Below, piece after piece: positions 24,693 to 35,004 of a stretch of 64,000 bases of DNA; within the stretch, counting starts at the first letter, position 1; every line of letters begins with the position of its first letter. Below the pieces are notes generated by a model. It was not told the DNA's origin and did not search any database. It worked only from the letters and a program-made list of their open reading frames with translations. The translations under genes were made by a program, and so were the position numbers. The stretch is taken from the NCBI GenBank assembly GCA_963422505.1, contig OY730197.1, positions 79,803,178 through 79,867,177 on the forward strand. The letters are read 5' to 3'. This DNA is from Pseudognaphalium luteoalbum (lineage: Eukaryota > Streptophyta > Magnoliopsida > Asterales > Asteraceae).

Positions 24693-25643
24693 ATGATATT
24701 ATATAAACTTATATGAATTGGGTATTTTAGAGATTTGTTGATATAAAAATATATTTGAATGATGTTGTATACATTTTGAGACAAGTGACTAACTTGTGTT
24801 ATTCTGTTGTATTCCCAAATATGGAGAAGACTCAGTGACATTAGACTACTGAGTGGACGACTGAGGTAGTTGGTGAGTGGATCTTTAATCTTCAGTGTGA
24901 TTTAGTTATAACATGTTTGATTACAATGGGTAACGTATTATTACTATGTTATTTTGCCATGATGATTATTGTTGTTAGTAATAATACTGTTGATGTAGTG
25001 ATTAGTCTGATAGGTGATATGATGAGTATGTGGATATGTGATCACGTAATATAGTTGGCCTTCGGGATAAGTTGTTATTGAGGTCAGCATAGAAGCTGGG
25101 TTTGGTTACTATTGTAAGACGATAAGAATTTCCTTGTACTTATCATGAACAAGAAATTAGGTCGTATGAAATTAGTACCAAACTATCGGTCTCGTCTGTA
25201 ATAGCCATACAGATTTGGTAGGTAAGTCTTTTTGGAGAACCCCCGGGTATTATGGTATTGTGTAATATGTGTTTACGGTTATTTAGTGTAAACAGAGTTG
25301 TTATGCTAAGTTGTGCTATTGATTAATTATTCACTCACTTCGCGTTATGCTAATCCCACCACCCCACTTCTTGCAGGTTACGACTGGATATAGTGGGCGG
25401 GCAAGAAGCTTTTGTTTAGACGGGATGTTTGACCAGGCGCGTAAATTCTTATATTGGTTATGGAAAAAGTTCACGTTGTGTTTTGGAAATTATATAACAC
25501 CCAATCAGATATATTATGATTTTGAAATATTATAAGTTTATTTATATACATAATGAGTAATATGAATTGATAAAGCACATTTGACCTACGCTTTCGATGT
25601 AATACATATTTAAATAATGTATTGAAATAGGGGTGTTATAAGT

Positions 25644-25655
25644 TGGTATTAGAGC
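25644..25655 (+). other. Primer-binding site of element Y
   Basis: TGGTATTAGAGC, one base from the initiator-Met complement, 3 bases after the LTR end GTGTTATA. It shows that Y is a plus-strand LTR retrotransposon. Confidence 0.75.
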
Positions 25656-26607
25656 ATAAGTTTGGGTGAATTGTACATTATAAGATGTTCAATCCCAAAC
25701 TTAGAATTGTGTCAAGTCAAATATTCCAGAGTGTGGGATTAGTGGTTGTATGAGAAGGTGGTTATTAAATGTGTACTAACCAATAACAAGATTCAAGATT
25801 GTTGTTTTGATTGTAGAGACGGAGGAACATGAGGAACCGAATGGTATTCTTAATGATTCCTTAATATTCGTGGGCCTAAGAGTATCAGGTAATTTTTGAT
25901 AAGCTTAGTTAATTTCATTAAGCTTGAAATGTTTACTTTGCTATGATATGATTAGTAGTAAAGTAAATTGAGTCAAACTGATATGATTCCTAGTGATGAG
26001 TCACTGATGATCAATACATGTTAATGTGATGCTATGAATATTAATTGAGATGTTTAGCATCATGAGTAGTTCTAAATGAACTAGAAATGAATTGTGTAAA
26101 TACATGGTTAAATACAGTGTAACAATTGTATTATCTGGATTTTAGTGTGTATACATTATGATAATAAAGTATAAATCATAGTATGATTATGATCTGATAA
26201 ATGCAAGGTGTGATTATGAATCCTTGCTAGGGAATTAGTTGATACATGATAAACCGAATTGATGTGACTCCTTATAGTGAAATTAATAAGATGTGGTATA
26301 TCTCAATTAATAGGTTTGGAGTCGTGTTGTTGTTTAAATCATAAAGTATTTAGTTAATTGGAATATGTGCATTTGACTTGTTAAAGTCAAAGTAGAATGT
26401 GGTTGTGTCAAACTTTGTAATAGCTATGTTATAAAGTGGAAAAATAAGAAAGTCAAAGTGGTCAACTGTTTTTTATGTTGAAAACTTGTTGTAATTGTTT
26501 TAAATATGATGAATTTTTTGTGAATTGGTGTTGTAAGGTTCTAATATGACACCAACAGTGAAAATGGTTTTGTTTGACTTAGGAAAGTCAAAGAAGTGTG
26601 AATTGAG
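25656..26607 (+). other. Untranslated leader of element Y, no gene seen
   Basis: AT-rich sequence downstream of the primer-binding site with no gag frame. It ends where LTR F begins, so Y is interrupted by F and its coding part is not in the window. Confidence 0.5.
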
Positions 26608-26714
26608 TGTGACACCCGTCAAAATTAGGACTAGTTATTAGTTCCTAATCATCTAGTAATACATGTAATTAGTACTATGTATTTGGCTAATTGTGTGTAT
26701 CAATATGTATATTG

Positions 26715-26750
<36 letters not shown>

Positions 26751-27655
26751 CATTACGCGATTAAATTTAATCGTGCATTATCAAAAAAATCGGCCAAATT
26801 CTGATTCTTTTATACGGGTGTTGGTGAACATAAGTATTAAGTAATATGGAACTATTATTTAATACATTCATTATTTATTATATATAATTTTGATAATATA
26901 TAAAGTAATTCGTATCGTACAAATCAAAACATGTGTGACAAAACATATAAATAATGTATTATTATTGAAAATAATAATTATTAATTACTTGGATAAAAAT
27001 AAAACATATTTCTTTTTATTCGAATTCACTCAAACACGATGAAATCATTCGAACCAGGTCCGTCATTCAAACTTAAAACAAAGATATATTTTTATATCTC
27101 GCTAAAAGTATTTCTATAAAATACTTCGATTAAAAGTATATACGATTTCATTTTTAGAAATTTATCATCTGAAAACATTATACTACTTTACGATCGGGTA
27201 CAAAAACACGGGTATTTTGTACTACAAATGGAAGCCAACCAACTCCAATAATTGGAGCCAGTCGACTACACCAGACCCATCCTTCACCTTCCATTTCATT
27301 TCTTCACTTCATCACCGTCAATCTCTATCTCTCCCTCTCATCTCTAGGATAAAGCTACCAAACCACCACCATCATCATCATCACTCTCAAAAGCATCATC
27401 ATATTTGGAGGAAGAAGAAGCTAGGATCATCATCATCATCATCGCTTATCATCATCGTCACCACCATCTCCATCTTTCGGTTCAAATGTTTTATTCGTAA
27501 GAAATCTTTCACTTTTCTTTTAAATTTCGTGTTTAAATAACATATGTCTTCATGTATTAGTGTTTTATCAAGTAGATTATGTCCAAAACTCAAACCTATA
27601 CTCCTTTTCCCAACTAATTTCGTGAACATACCTGCAACTGACCTCAAACGACTTC

Positions 27656-27835
27656 ATAGCCGATCGGGTAACTCCATCTAGCCGATCGGCTATGCTCATC
27701 CAGACGATCGGGTATCCTCATCCATCTAGCCGATTGGCTATGCTCATCTAGCCGATCGGCTATGTAACCCTTCCAGCCGATCGGGTATGTGCTCCCAACC
27801 TTTCGAGTGTGAACCTCCACCGATCGAGTATCGTA
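27656..27835 (+). repeat. Hairpin array of LTR F (TAGCCGATCGGCTA units)
   Basis: About seven copies of AGCCGATCGG, several as the perfect palindrome TAGCCGATCGGCTA, spaced 15-30 bases. It occupies the same place relative to the minisatellite as the different array in LTR G. Confidence 0.8.
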
Positions 27836-27911
27836 TAAAAATAGAGATTTTTATTAAGTGTTAAGAAATTGTCACCTATCGTATAAAAATCGGGTATGTG
27901 CTCCCAGCTCG

Positions 27912-28005
27912 ACCCCAGCCAAGGGCTCTGCCCCTTGGACCCCGCCAGGGGTTGCCACCCCTTGGACCCTGCTACCAGGGGCGCTGCCCCCGGACCCCCA
28001 TTTTC
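27912..28005 (+). repeat. 26-bp GC-rich minisatellite of LTR F
   Basis: Three imperfect units carrying GCCCCTTGGACCC, themselves partly palindromic. The same minisatellite, in opposite orientation, is at 43338-43425 in LTR G. Confidence 0.8.
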
Positions 28006-28725
28006 CGGAAACTTGAAACTAAAATTTTTACAACGAATGTCGAATATCGCGTCACCCTTCATACTTATATGATATGATAGTTAAACACTTCAAATATACT
28101 TTATAAGTATATCATTTCAATAATACTTTGGAATTATTATTCGAACACATCAACGGGCCGTACATGTTTTTTAATCACAACCAATCAAATCTAATCATTG
28201 GACATAACTAGTTGCGAGAACAACTAGCATAGATGATCTGTTGAGACATCTAATCATTTAAAACCTTGCGCGTTTTATACGCCCAACAGGTTTTAGTCGT
28301 TGGAGAAGACATCATTCCTCTTGTATACCATCATCATTGCTTGTTAGCATCTCACCAGACCCAGGTGAGTCTCATAGCCCCTATTTTACTGTTTTTACTC
28401 TAGGGGTGAGAATACATGCTTGTTTTGTTTTACATGTGAACGCAAGTATCAAATATTGCTATATTCTACATGAGTTTATCATCTAATCATTTAAGTCCTC
28501 CAATCATAGTTTGGTAATACTTTGTAGCGTGAATGTTAGTGTATGGTACCATATGGGATTGACAATCCCTGTCCGGGCCAGCAAGCACTGACTGGTCAAA
28601 CGAACGCATTATCATTTGTTCATACGTGTGATGATTATGCACACACATAAAGGAACCCTCGCTCAGGCACTTGATTGTGATCCTGACACCTCGGTTAAGC
28701 TCAGACTATGCTCATGGCAGTTACT

Positions 28726-30171
28726 GATAAGGTCTGCAACTCTGGTTTTGAATTCAACAAGTATAATACTGGGAATAAACCTTTCTGTTCAGAGTGCCGC
28801 CGACATCATGAAGGTCCTTGCGGTACTCCTTGTGGGAAGTGTCAAAGGTATGGGTATCTGGCCAAAGATTGAAGATCTACCAATGCCAACACCACCACTG
28901 GAAAACCCAAGTACTGATATGAATGTGGAGACACAGGACATTTTAGAAATGAGTACCCAAAGCTGAAGAACAAGGGCAATAACAACACTGCTAAGGGAAG
29001 AGCTTTTGTGTTGAACTCCAAGGAAGCCCGTCAGGACCCGGATGTGGTCTCGGGTACGTTCCTTCTCAACAATCTTACTACACCTGTTCTATTTGATACT
29101 GGTGTTGATAGGAGCTTTATATCTAATGAGTTTAGTCCATTGCTTGACATCACTCCTATTGCTTTAAATGCTAAGTACATGGTAGAGTTAGCTAATGGTA
29201 AACTCATAGAGACCGACAATGTAATACCTAATTACACTTTAAATGAATCTGATGAGCTCTTTTCTATCGACCTTATACCTATCGAGATTGGAAGTTTCGA
29301 TGTCATTGTTGGCATGGATTGGTTGTCCAAGCACCGCGCTGAAATCTTCTGCAATGATAAAATTGTTCGCATTCCTCTCACCACCGGTAGTACTTTAGTC
29401 ATACAAGGGGAGATCGGTGGGACGAGATTGAATATCATTTCCTACTTAAAACCCCAAAAGTATTTGCGAAAGGGTTATCAGGAAATCCTCGCACACGTTA
29501 TAGAGAAAAAGTCAGAGGAAAAGCGACTTGAGGATGTGCCCATCATTTGAGACTTTCCAGAAGTCTTTCCCGAAGACTTGCCTGGTCTTCCTCCACCGAG
29601 ACAAGCTGAGTTCTCAATCGACCTTGTGCCCGGAGCAGAACCGGTGGCATGAGCACCATATCGTCTAGCCCCATCCGAATTGCAGGAGTTATCTACTCAA
29701 TTGCAGGAACTTTTGGACAAAAGGTTCATTAGACCGAGTTCTTCAACTTGGGGAGCTCCGGTCCTGTTTGTGAACAAGAATGATGGTTCATTCAGGATGT
29801 GTATCGACTACAGAGAGTTGAACAAATTAACCGTCAAGAACCGTTACCCACTTCCTCGCATTGATGACCTATTCGACCAACTTCAAGGGTCAAGTTTCTA
29901 TTCAAAGATAGATCTACGATCAGGTTATCATCAGTTACGAGTTCGTGACATCGACATCCTAAAGTCTGCCTTCCGAACTCGCTATGGGCATTACGAGTTC
30001 CAAGTGATGCCATTTGGTTTGACAAATGCACCCGCTGTATTCATGGACCTTATGAACCGAGTGTGCAAACCCTATCTCGACAAGTTCATCATTATCTTCA
30101 TCGATGACATTCTCATCTACTCGTGCAATGAACAGGAACACGCGCAACATCTCAAAGCTATTCTAGAACTT
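28726..30171 (+). pseudogene. gag end, protease and RT start of Tekay-like Ty3/gypsy element F
   Basis: One frame encodes a cysteine-rich segment (CSECRRHHEGPCG), a decayed CCHC knuckle (ECGDTGHFRN), the protease (VLFDTGVDRSFIS, near 29086-29125), then RT (MCIDYRELNK, PLPRIDDLFDQL, KIDLRSGYHQ, FIDDILIYS). This gag-PR-RT composition fits Tekay-type Ty3/gypsy. The frame has TGA codons at 28870, 28915, 29548 and 29650; two replace zinc-finger cysteines and one probably an Arg. Element D inserted at 30171, just after the RT catalytic block; the rest of F lies beyond the window. Confidence 0.85.
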
Positions 30172-30730
30172 TGTTGAGACATAGTTTGTGACAACAGATC
30201 TAGCTTGAAATAGGACCGGTGTAATTATTATTATGTTTGTGTATTGGTTTAGATTTGTAAATGAATATTTTGTTGTTAATGATAGACGTATTTTGTAATT
30301 GACATTTACGTTTGTTGCGAGTCGAGATCTTAAGTCGTAGCAAGTTAGTTGCGAAGTGAGAACTGAACTCGCAGAGCAGAGTATAGTCTTAGCGAGCCGA
30401 GTTCATTATGGGCTTGGGCTGCGTAGTGAGTTGAGTCAACTCGCAGGCCCAACGGCTGCAAGTTGAGACAACCTATTTATATGTTTTTCTTTGTAAAAAC
30501 AAAATAACTTTTGATTAACTTTTGTTATTCGCATAATACACCTGGGAATTCAATATCCAGAGAAAAAAAAACCTAACGGCTAGGCTTTGACATTTATTCA
30601 TTTAAAGCGAAGTATTAGATTACCTAAACGCGAACTTATTCGTTGTTAGTAAGATAACATCGTATTAAGGAATTCCGCACCTTAATACTACAGATAACGA
30701 AGTTATCGATCCTAGAACTAGGGACTTACA
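30172..30730 (+). repeat. 5' LTR of element D (559 bp)
   Basis: Starts TGTTGAGACATAG and ends GGGACTTACA, homologous to the 642-bp LTRs of C but shorter through internal deletion. A TATA-like CTATTTATATG lies near 30470. Hairpin words ACTCGCA/TGCGAGT are in U3. It is followed by AATGGTATC and then, in opposite orientation, the 3' LTR of C. Confidence 0.85.
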
Positions 30731-30739
30731 AATGGTATC

Positions 30740-31381
30740 TGTAAGTCCCTAGTTCTAGGATCCATAACTTCGTTATCTGTAGTATTAAGGTGCGGAATTC
30801 CTCAATACGGTGTTATCTTACTAATAACGATTTAGTTCGCGTTTAGGTTAACCAATTGCTTTACTTTATACGAATAAACGTCAAAGTCTAGCCGTTAGTC
30901 TATATTTTCTCTGAAAAATTGAATTCGCAGGAATACAAAATCCCGATCTCCAATTATGCCAAAAGTTATTCAAAAGTTATATTTTTCACGTATGAAAACA
31001 CATATATATTCTCGTCTCAACTCGCAGCCACTTGGCCTGCGAGTTGACTCGACTCGCTATGCAGCCCAAGCCCATAATGAACTCGGCTCGTTTGTCTCTG
31101 TTAAGTTCTGCGAGTTCAGATCTCATCTCGCATCGCAGAGCCTTGCGACTTGAGATCTCGACTCGCAGCAAATGTCTAAAACAAATAACTGGACTCGCAT
31201 CATATGTATATATATTGTTAAAATCTATATTCATCTAACACTTTATCATAATAATATATTTAACGAATATTAATATCAAAACAATATCAATTTACAAATC
31301 TAAACCAATATATCAACATGATAACAATTACACTAGTCATATCGCAAGGCTAGATCTGTTGTCACAAACTATGTCTCAACA
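30740..31381 (-). repeat. 3' LTR of element C (642 bp)
   Basis: Begins TGTTGAGACATAG and ends CTAGGGACTTACA in element orientation. U3 carries a CTCGCA/TGCGAG hairpin cluster (about 31010-31200). It is preceded by the purine tract CAAGGGGGAGTC at 31382-31394. It faces D's LTR across 9 bases. Confidence 0.92.
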
Positions 31382-33143
31382 GACTCCCCCTTGACAATAG
31401 CTCTAGCGTCTTTATCTTCACATTGTCTTTGGTTTCACGAGTAAATCTTACTACCTGCAAAAATCTTCATCTTCATACAAGTCTTAATCATCATTTGATA
31501 ATCTCGTGCTAAGTCACCCCATGCTTCAGTACAAAAGATTATGTTCTCATTTAACTTCAATAAATCTTTTCTTGACATGTTCATTAGATGACGATGATCA
31601 TAAACTCTGAAGATCTCTCTTTCACCACCTTCAACCTCATCATCAGCTTCAACCATTACAGCTTCTCCAGTTTCTGAATCCACATGCCAACTCTTCATAT
31701 TTCCCAGAATATCTTGTGGCATTGTCTTCAGTGGAATCTGCTGCACACATTCTACAGCTGGATAAATCTTCTTTCTTCTTCTTCTTCCTGTCCTTTGACT
31801 TCTCTCTGTTAGTTTAATAGTCTTTCCTTTTCTTGGCTTAATCTTTTCAAATTTATTTGCTCTAACCTCAGTCTTGATTATGTGTTCGACATATTTTCCA
31901 ACAAAATCATCACTTGGGTTATTCAAAGGTAATCGAGCCAAATCTCTAATCTCAAATCTAGGTAAAGAACTATATACTGCAAGCTTTCGCTCAAGATATT
32001 GAACTCCGTCATATCTCTTAATAACAAATAGCTTCAGCTCAGAGTCAAAGTACCAACCAATAATCCCTCTTTTAGGTTCCCGTTTCCCAGTTATATCAAC
32101 TTCAGAAACTCCAACCTTCTTCTTCTTAGGAAGTTTTCTAAGAAAAACTGCTGGATTCTTGGTAGGAATCAAGATTTCATCATTTTCAGAATCAGTTGAG
32201 TCATCGATTTCTTCATCTACATCGACAACTGTTGGACCTTGATTATTTTCAATAATAACTTCTGTCCTAGATGGGCTCACATGGTGTTCATCAATATTTG
32301 CATCTAGATCTACACCAATGTCTTGCTCAGTCTCAGTAACAGCAGTCCAATCCTCAGGTGATGAAATTCTCCCTCTTCAAGATCATAATCAATCTCTTCA
32401 TCTATCTCATCCAAAATATCATTTTCTGAATCTGATAGATCTAGACTTTCCATTCCAGCTTCACTTGTACCCACATCACTTGTACCAGCACCATCACCAC
32501 CAACTCCAACACTCGTAGACTCCCCCTGAATAATAGCTTGCTCACTAGTCTTTGAAGGACCAGTCGGCTCACCATCTTTCTGAGCATCGGGATCATCATC
32601 TTTATCATCTCTTCTCTTCTTAGCTAACTCATCCTCTTTATAAGCTTCATGATATAGCATTATCTCCCCCTGAACAGACTGTCCTGAATGCACTCTCAAC
32701 ACCAAACGTTCTAAGTGTTCAAGCTTCAGTCGCTGGGCAATAAAATCAGCAAGCAAAGTATCATGAGTCTTCAGCAGTGTCAAATGTGATTCACTGATAT
32801 GAACCATCTGCTGAGCAAGAGAAAGATTCTCAGCTAACAACCCTGGAATCCTGGATGTACTCTGTTCTAATTCCTTAACTCTTGACTCTAAGGATGTAAT
32901 CCTTTCAGCATCAGTCGTCGGAATAACAGATATTGTAGATGGTCCAGGCGGTGTCACTGAAGCAATGTATGATTCACGTGTGAGTGGTGGAATAGCTTGA
33001 GATAACGCTTCCTTGAGAAGACTAGCTGCAAATCTACTAGCTTTATTAGTCGGAAATTGAGCATCATGCACAAGTTTTGCAACTCCCTCGTCAACAATCT
33101 TGGAGACCATTTCTGGTTCCACTGACTAAAGCAGTTTCTCAGC

Positions 33144-33248
33144 CTATAAAGTTAGATATAATTAAATAAGTAATTGTTACAGATAACTCTGTCTCAATCT
33201 CTAATTAAATATCTATAATACTCATAGTACTAAACGTTTATCTCATAC
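33144..33248 (-). other. Intron 3 of C third gene (105 nt)
   Basis: Donor TCTGAG/GTATGAG, acceptor CTAACTTTATAG/GCT with a CTAAC branch-like motif. Phase 0. Confidence 0.75.
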
Positions 33249-33656
33249 CTCAGATGGTACAGATACTGGTTCAGTAACCACCGGTATCATCATCTCTACC
33301 TGGGATGTATCTTGAGCAACTGTCACAGAATTAACTGTCTCAGTTTAACTCCTGATAAACAACAAGTTAAGATAATCTAACTCTAAATAAAACATACCAT
33401 CCTGAATAATCAAAGTCCTGGAACGCTTACGGCGTTGAGAAATAAGAGGTATATCCTCTTTCTCAGGACCTTCATCAATAATACTGAAGTCCAGATCGAC
33501 TTCCTTAGCCTTTCTCTTTTCCTTCAGTGCTGGATCTGGAATCATCTGAGATCGGTATCTAATATAACCAGCACCTGGAGGTGGAGAAGGAGTACTATCA
33601 TCATCATCTGAAGCCGATTGACCATCACGGCCTCCAGATGGACCAACATCAGAATT

Positions 33657-33743
33657 CTAAATATTAAATATATTAAACATTTATGATTAGCTAAAAGCTC
33701 TATCATACAAGTTCTATATATTTATGAGTAATCTGATAAATAC
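33657..33743 (-). other. Intron 2 of C third gene (87 nt)
   Basis: Donor TCTAAG/GTATTTATC, acceptor TTTAATATTTAG/AAT. Phase 0, AT-rich. Confidence 0.75.
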
Positions 33744-33827
33744 CTTAGAAGGTAAAACCTCAGATCCATCTAGCTGTCCCTGCTCACCCTCAGGTCGAGT
33801 GACCTCTGGGTCTGCAGTCTCAGCTCC

Positions 33828-33968
33828 CTGATCATAATGATATTGATATTTTATAATCAGAAATATTATCTAATTAACTAAATATCCATAACATTTGTAT
33901 TATATAATAATAATTTGATAATAATATAACAACTAAATACCTATATTACTATATAATTATAAAATTAC
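33828..33968 (-). other. Intron 1 of C third gene (141 nt)
   Basis: Donor CTGAG/GTAATTTT, acceptor TATGATCAG/GGA. AT-rich with in-frame stops, between two open acidic coding segments, phase 0. Confidence 0.75.
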
Positions 33969-35004
33969 CTCAGGTGAAGCAACATAACTATCAATATCCC
34001 GTAGCAAGATATCAGTAGCATCATCATGCTCTACCAGCACCTCCTGTATCACCTGAGCAGCAACATCTGGGTTCACCTGTTCCCCAGCATGTGCAGGTTG
34101 TTCCAACACATCCTCAATGAGCTTTTGTGGATCTTCAGAATGAACCACATCAGCTCTCGGTTCTGGAACCGCAACCTCAGCACCAACATCTAACCAACCA
34201 TTATTCGGTGGTGTCACATTGGCAGGATCAACAATAAAACCAAACAGCTCTCGCTCCTCAGGCTTTACTACCCCTTCTTTCCTCACTGACTGCAGAAACA
34301 TCGCATTGTATCCTCTGAGCCCAATAGTATCTACACGTAAAAATGGCCCAGGAATAACAAGCTCTGGCAGACGAGCACGAATGATCAGCATACAAAAACA
34401 TGGATAAACCAGAAACCGTGATCTAACAGAACCCGAAATCTGTCTAACCAGCTCTCCAAAAATATAATCACAAAAACTGTATGGTTTATTATAAACCAGT
34501 GACAGTGCAGCTGATACAAGGGCAGGGCTCAATTCATCGAAGCCTCCCTTCTTTGGTGCAAAAACTGTGACAATAACGTGCTACAAAAACCTCCACTGTC
34601 CAATAACCAGAGGTTTTTGGAACTGTCATCCTCTTATATCTCCCGTATATCCCATACGACCTATAGCTCCCTCAATAAAATCACTAGGGTACTCAGTCGG
34701 ATCATCTTCTTGGTCTACTGTCCCCAGTTGTAAAATCTGACGTAGATCAGATGCAGAGAAAACAACCGGTCTCTGATTGACCGTTGTGCGTATCACCGGT
34801 GGGTTGATCGTCTCGTCAAACTGAATACCTTCCCAGAAGTCGTTCAGTATAGTCTGAGAGATCTGTGGAGACTCTGTAAGCGCATATCTAATACGTGATC
34901 GTGCAAAAAATGTAAGTACTTGAGCTACTCGGTTAGCTCCACGTGCACTAAGATCTAGATCAACAAGAATATTGTGACCTTTATTGAATTGTCTCGCCAT
35001 ATCT

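Larger units (their letters stand above)
22327..25640 (+). repeat. Right part of LTR Y (Tekay-like), with solo LTR Z inside
   Basis: The LTR body resumes after B'. It contains a leader-like segment (AAACCCTAG words near 22500 and 22730) and ends AGGGGTGTTATA at 25640. Solo LTR Z occupies 23241-24692. Subtracting Z, the proposed LTR is about 2.0 kb, reasonable for Tekay elements. The end blocks match fragment X at 4884-5790. Confidence 0.65.
26608..28720 (+). repeat. 5' LTR of gypsy element F, 3' end deleted
   Basis: Starts TGTGACACCCGTC, homologous to the starts of LTRs G and H. It includes an (AT)n run at 26716-26742, a CT-rich transcription-start region near 27270-27400, a hairpin array and a GC-rich minisatellite. 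Homology with G/H continues to GACTATGCTCATGGCAG at 28720, then jumps directly into gag. The rest of the LTR, the primer-binding site and most of gag are deleted. Confidence 0.7.
31435..35002 (-). pseudogene. Third (env-position) gene of element C, four exons
   Basis: The ATG at 34998-35000 follows the 3' splice site TTTTTATAG by 2 bases. Exons: 35002-33969 (344 codons), 33827-33744 (28 codons), 33656-33249 (136 codons) and 33143-31435 (about 570 codons with one base missing near 32385). All junctions are GT-AG and phase 0, and the combined frame would be about 1077 codons. The product has an N-terminal domain homologous to B (FWEGIQ, YNKPYSFCDYIF), acidic linkers, a basic RRKRSR patch, a coiled coil (LESRVKELEQS) and a C-terminal domain shared with B (GIIGWYFD, VIKRYDGVQYLER, FRVYD, SRKDLLKL). 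Stops: TGA 34626, TAG 34581, TAA 33345, TAG 33126. Function unknown; no membrane helix or signal peptide is obvious, so env-like describes position only. Confidence 0.75.

Noticed and set aside
27217..27540. His/Ser-rich frame in LTR F
   Set aside because: Produced by CAT/TCA runs in the pyrimidine-rich transcription-start region of the LTR.
30690..30775. loxP-like sequence (ATAACTTCG words) near the LTR tips
   Set aside because: Only a short half-site-like word is present, embedded in a palindrome (GATAACGAAGTTATC) that is part of every family 3 LTR end; there is no 8-bp spacer or second arm as in loxP.
33352..33397. A 46-nt GT-AG segment in the third gene of C as an additional intron
   Set aside because: Removing it breaks the frame, whereas leaving it in gives a 136-codon exon with a single TAA; it is also too short for a typical plant intron.
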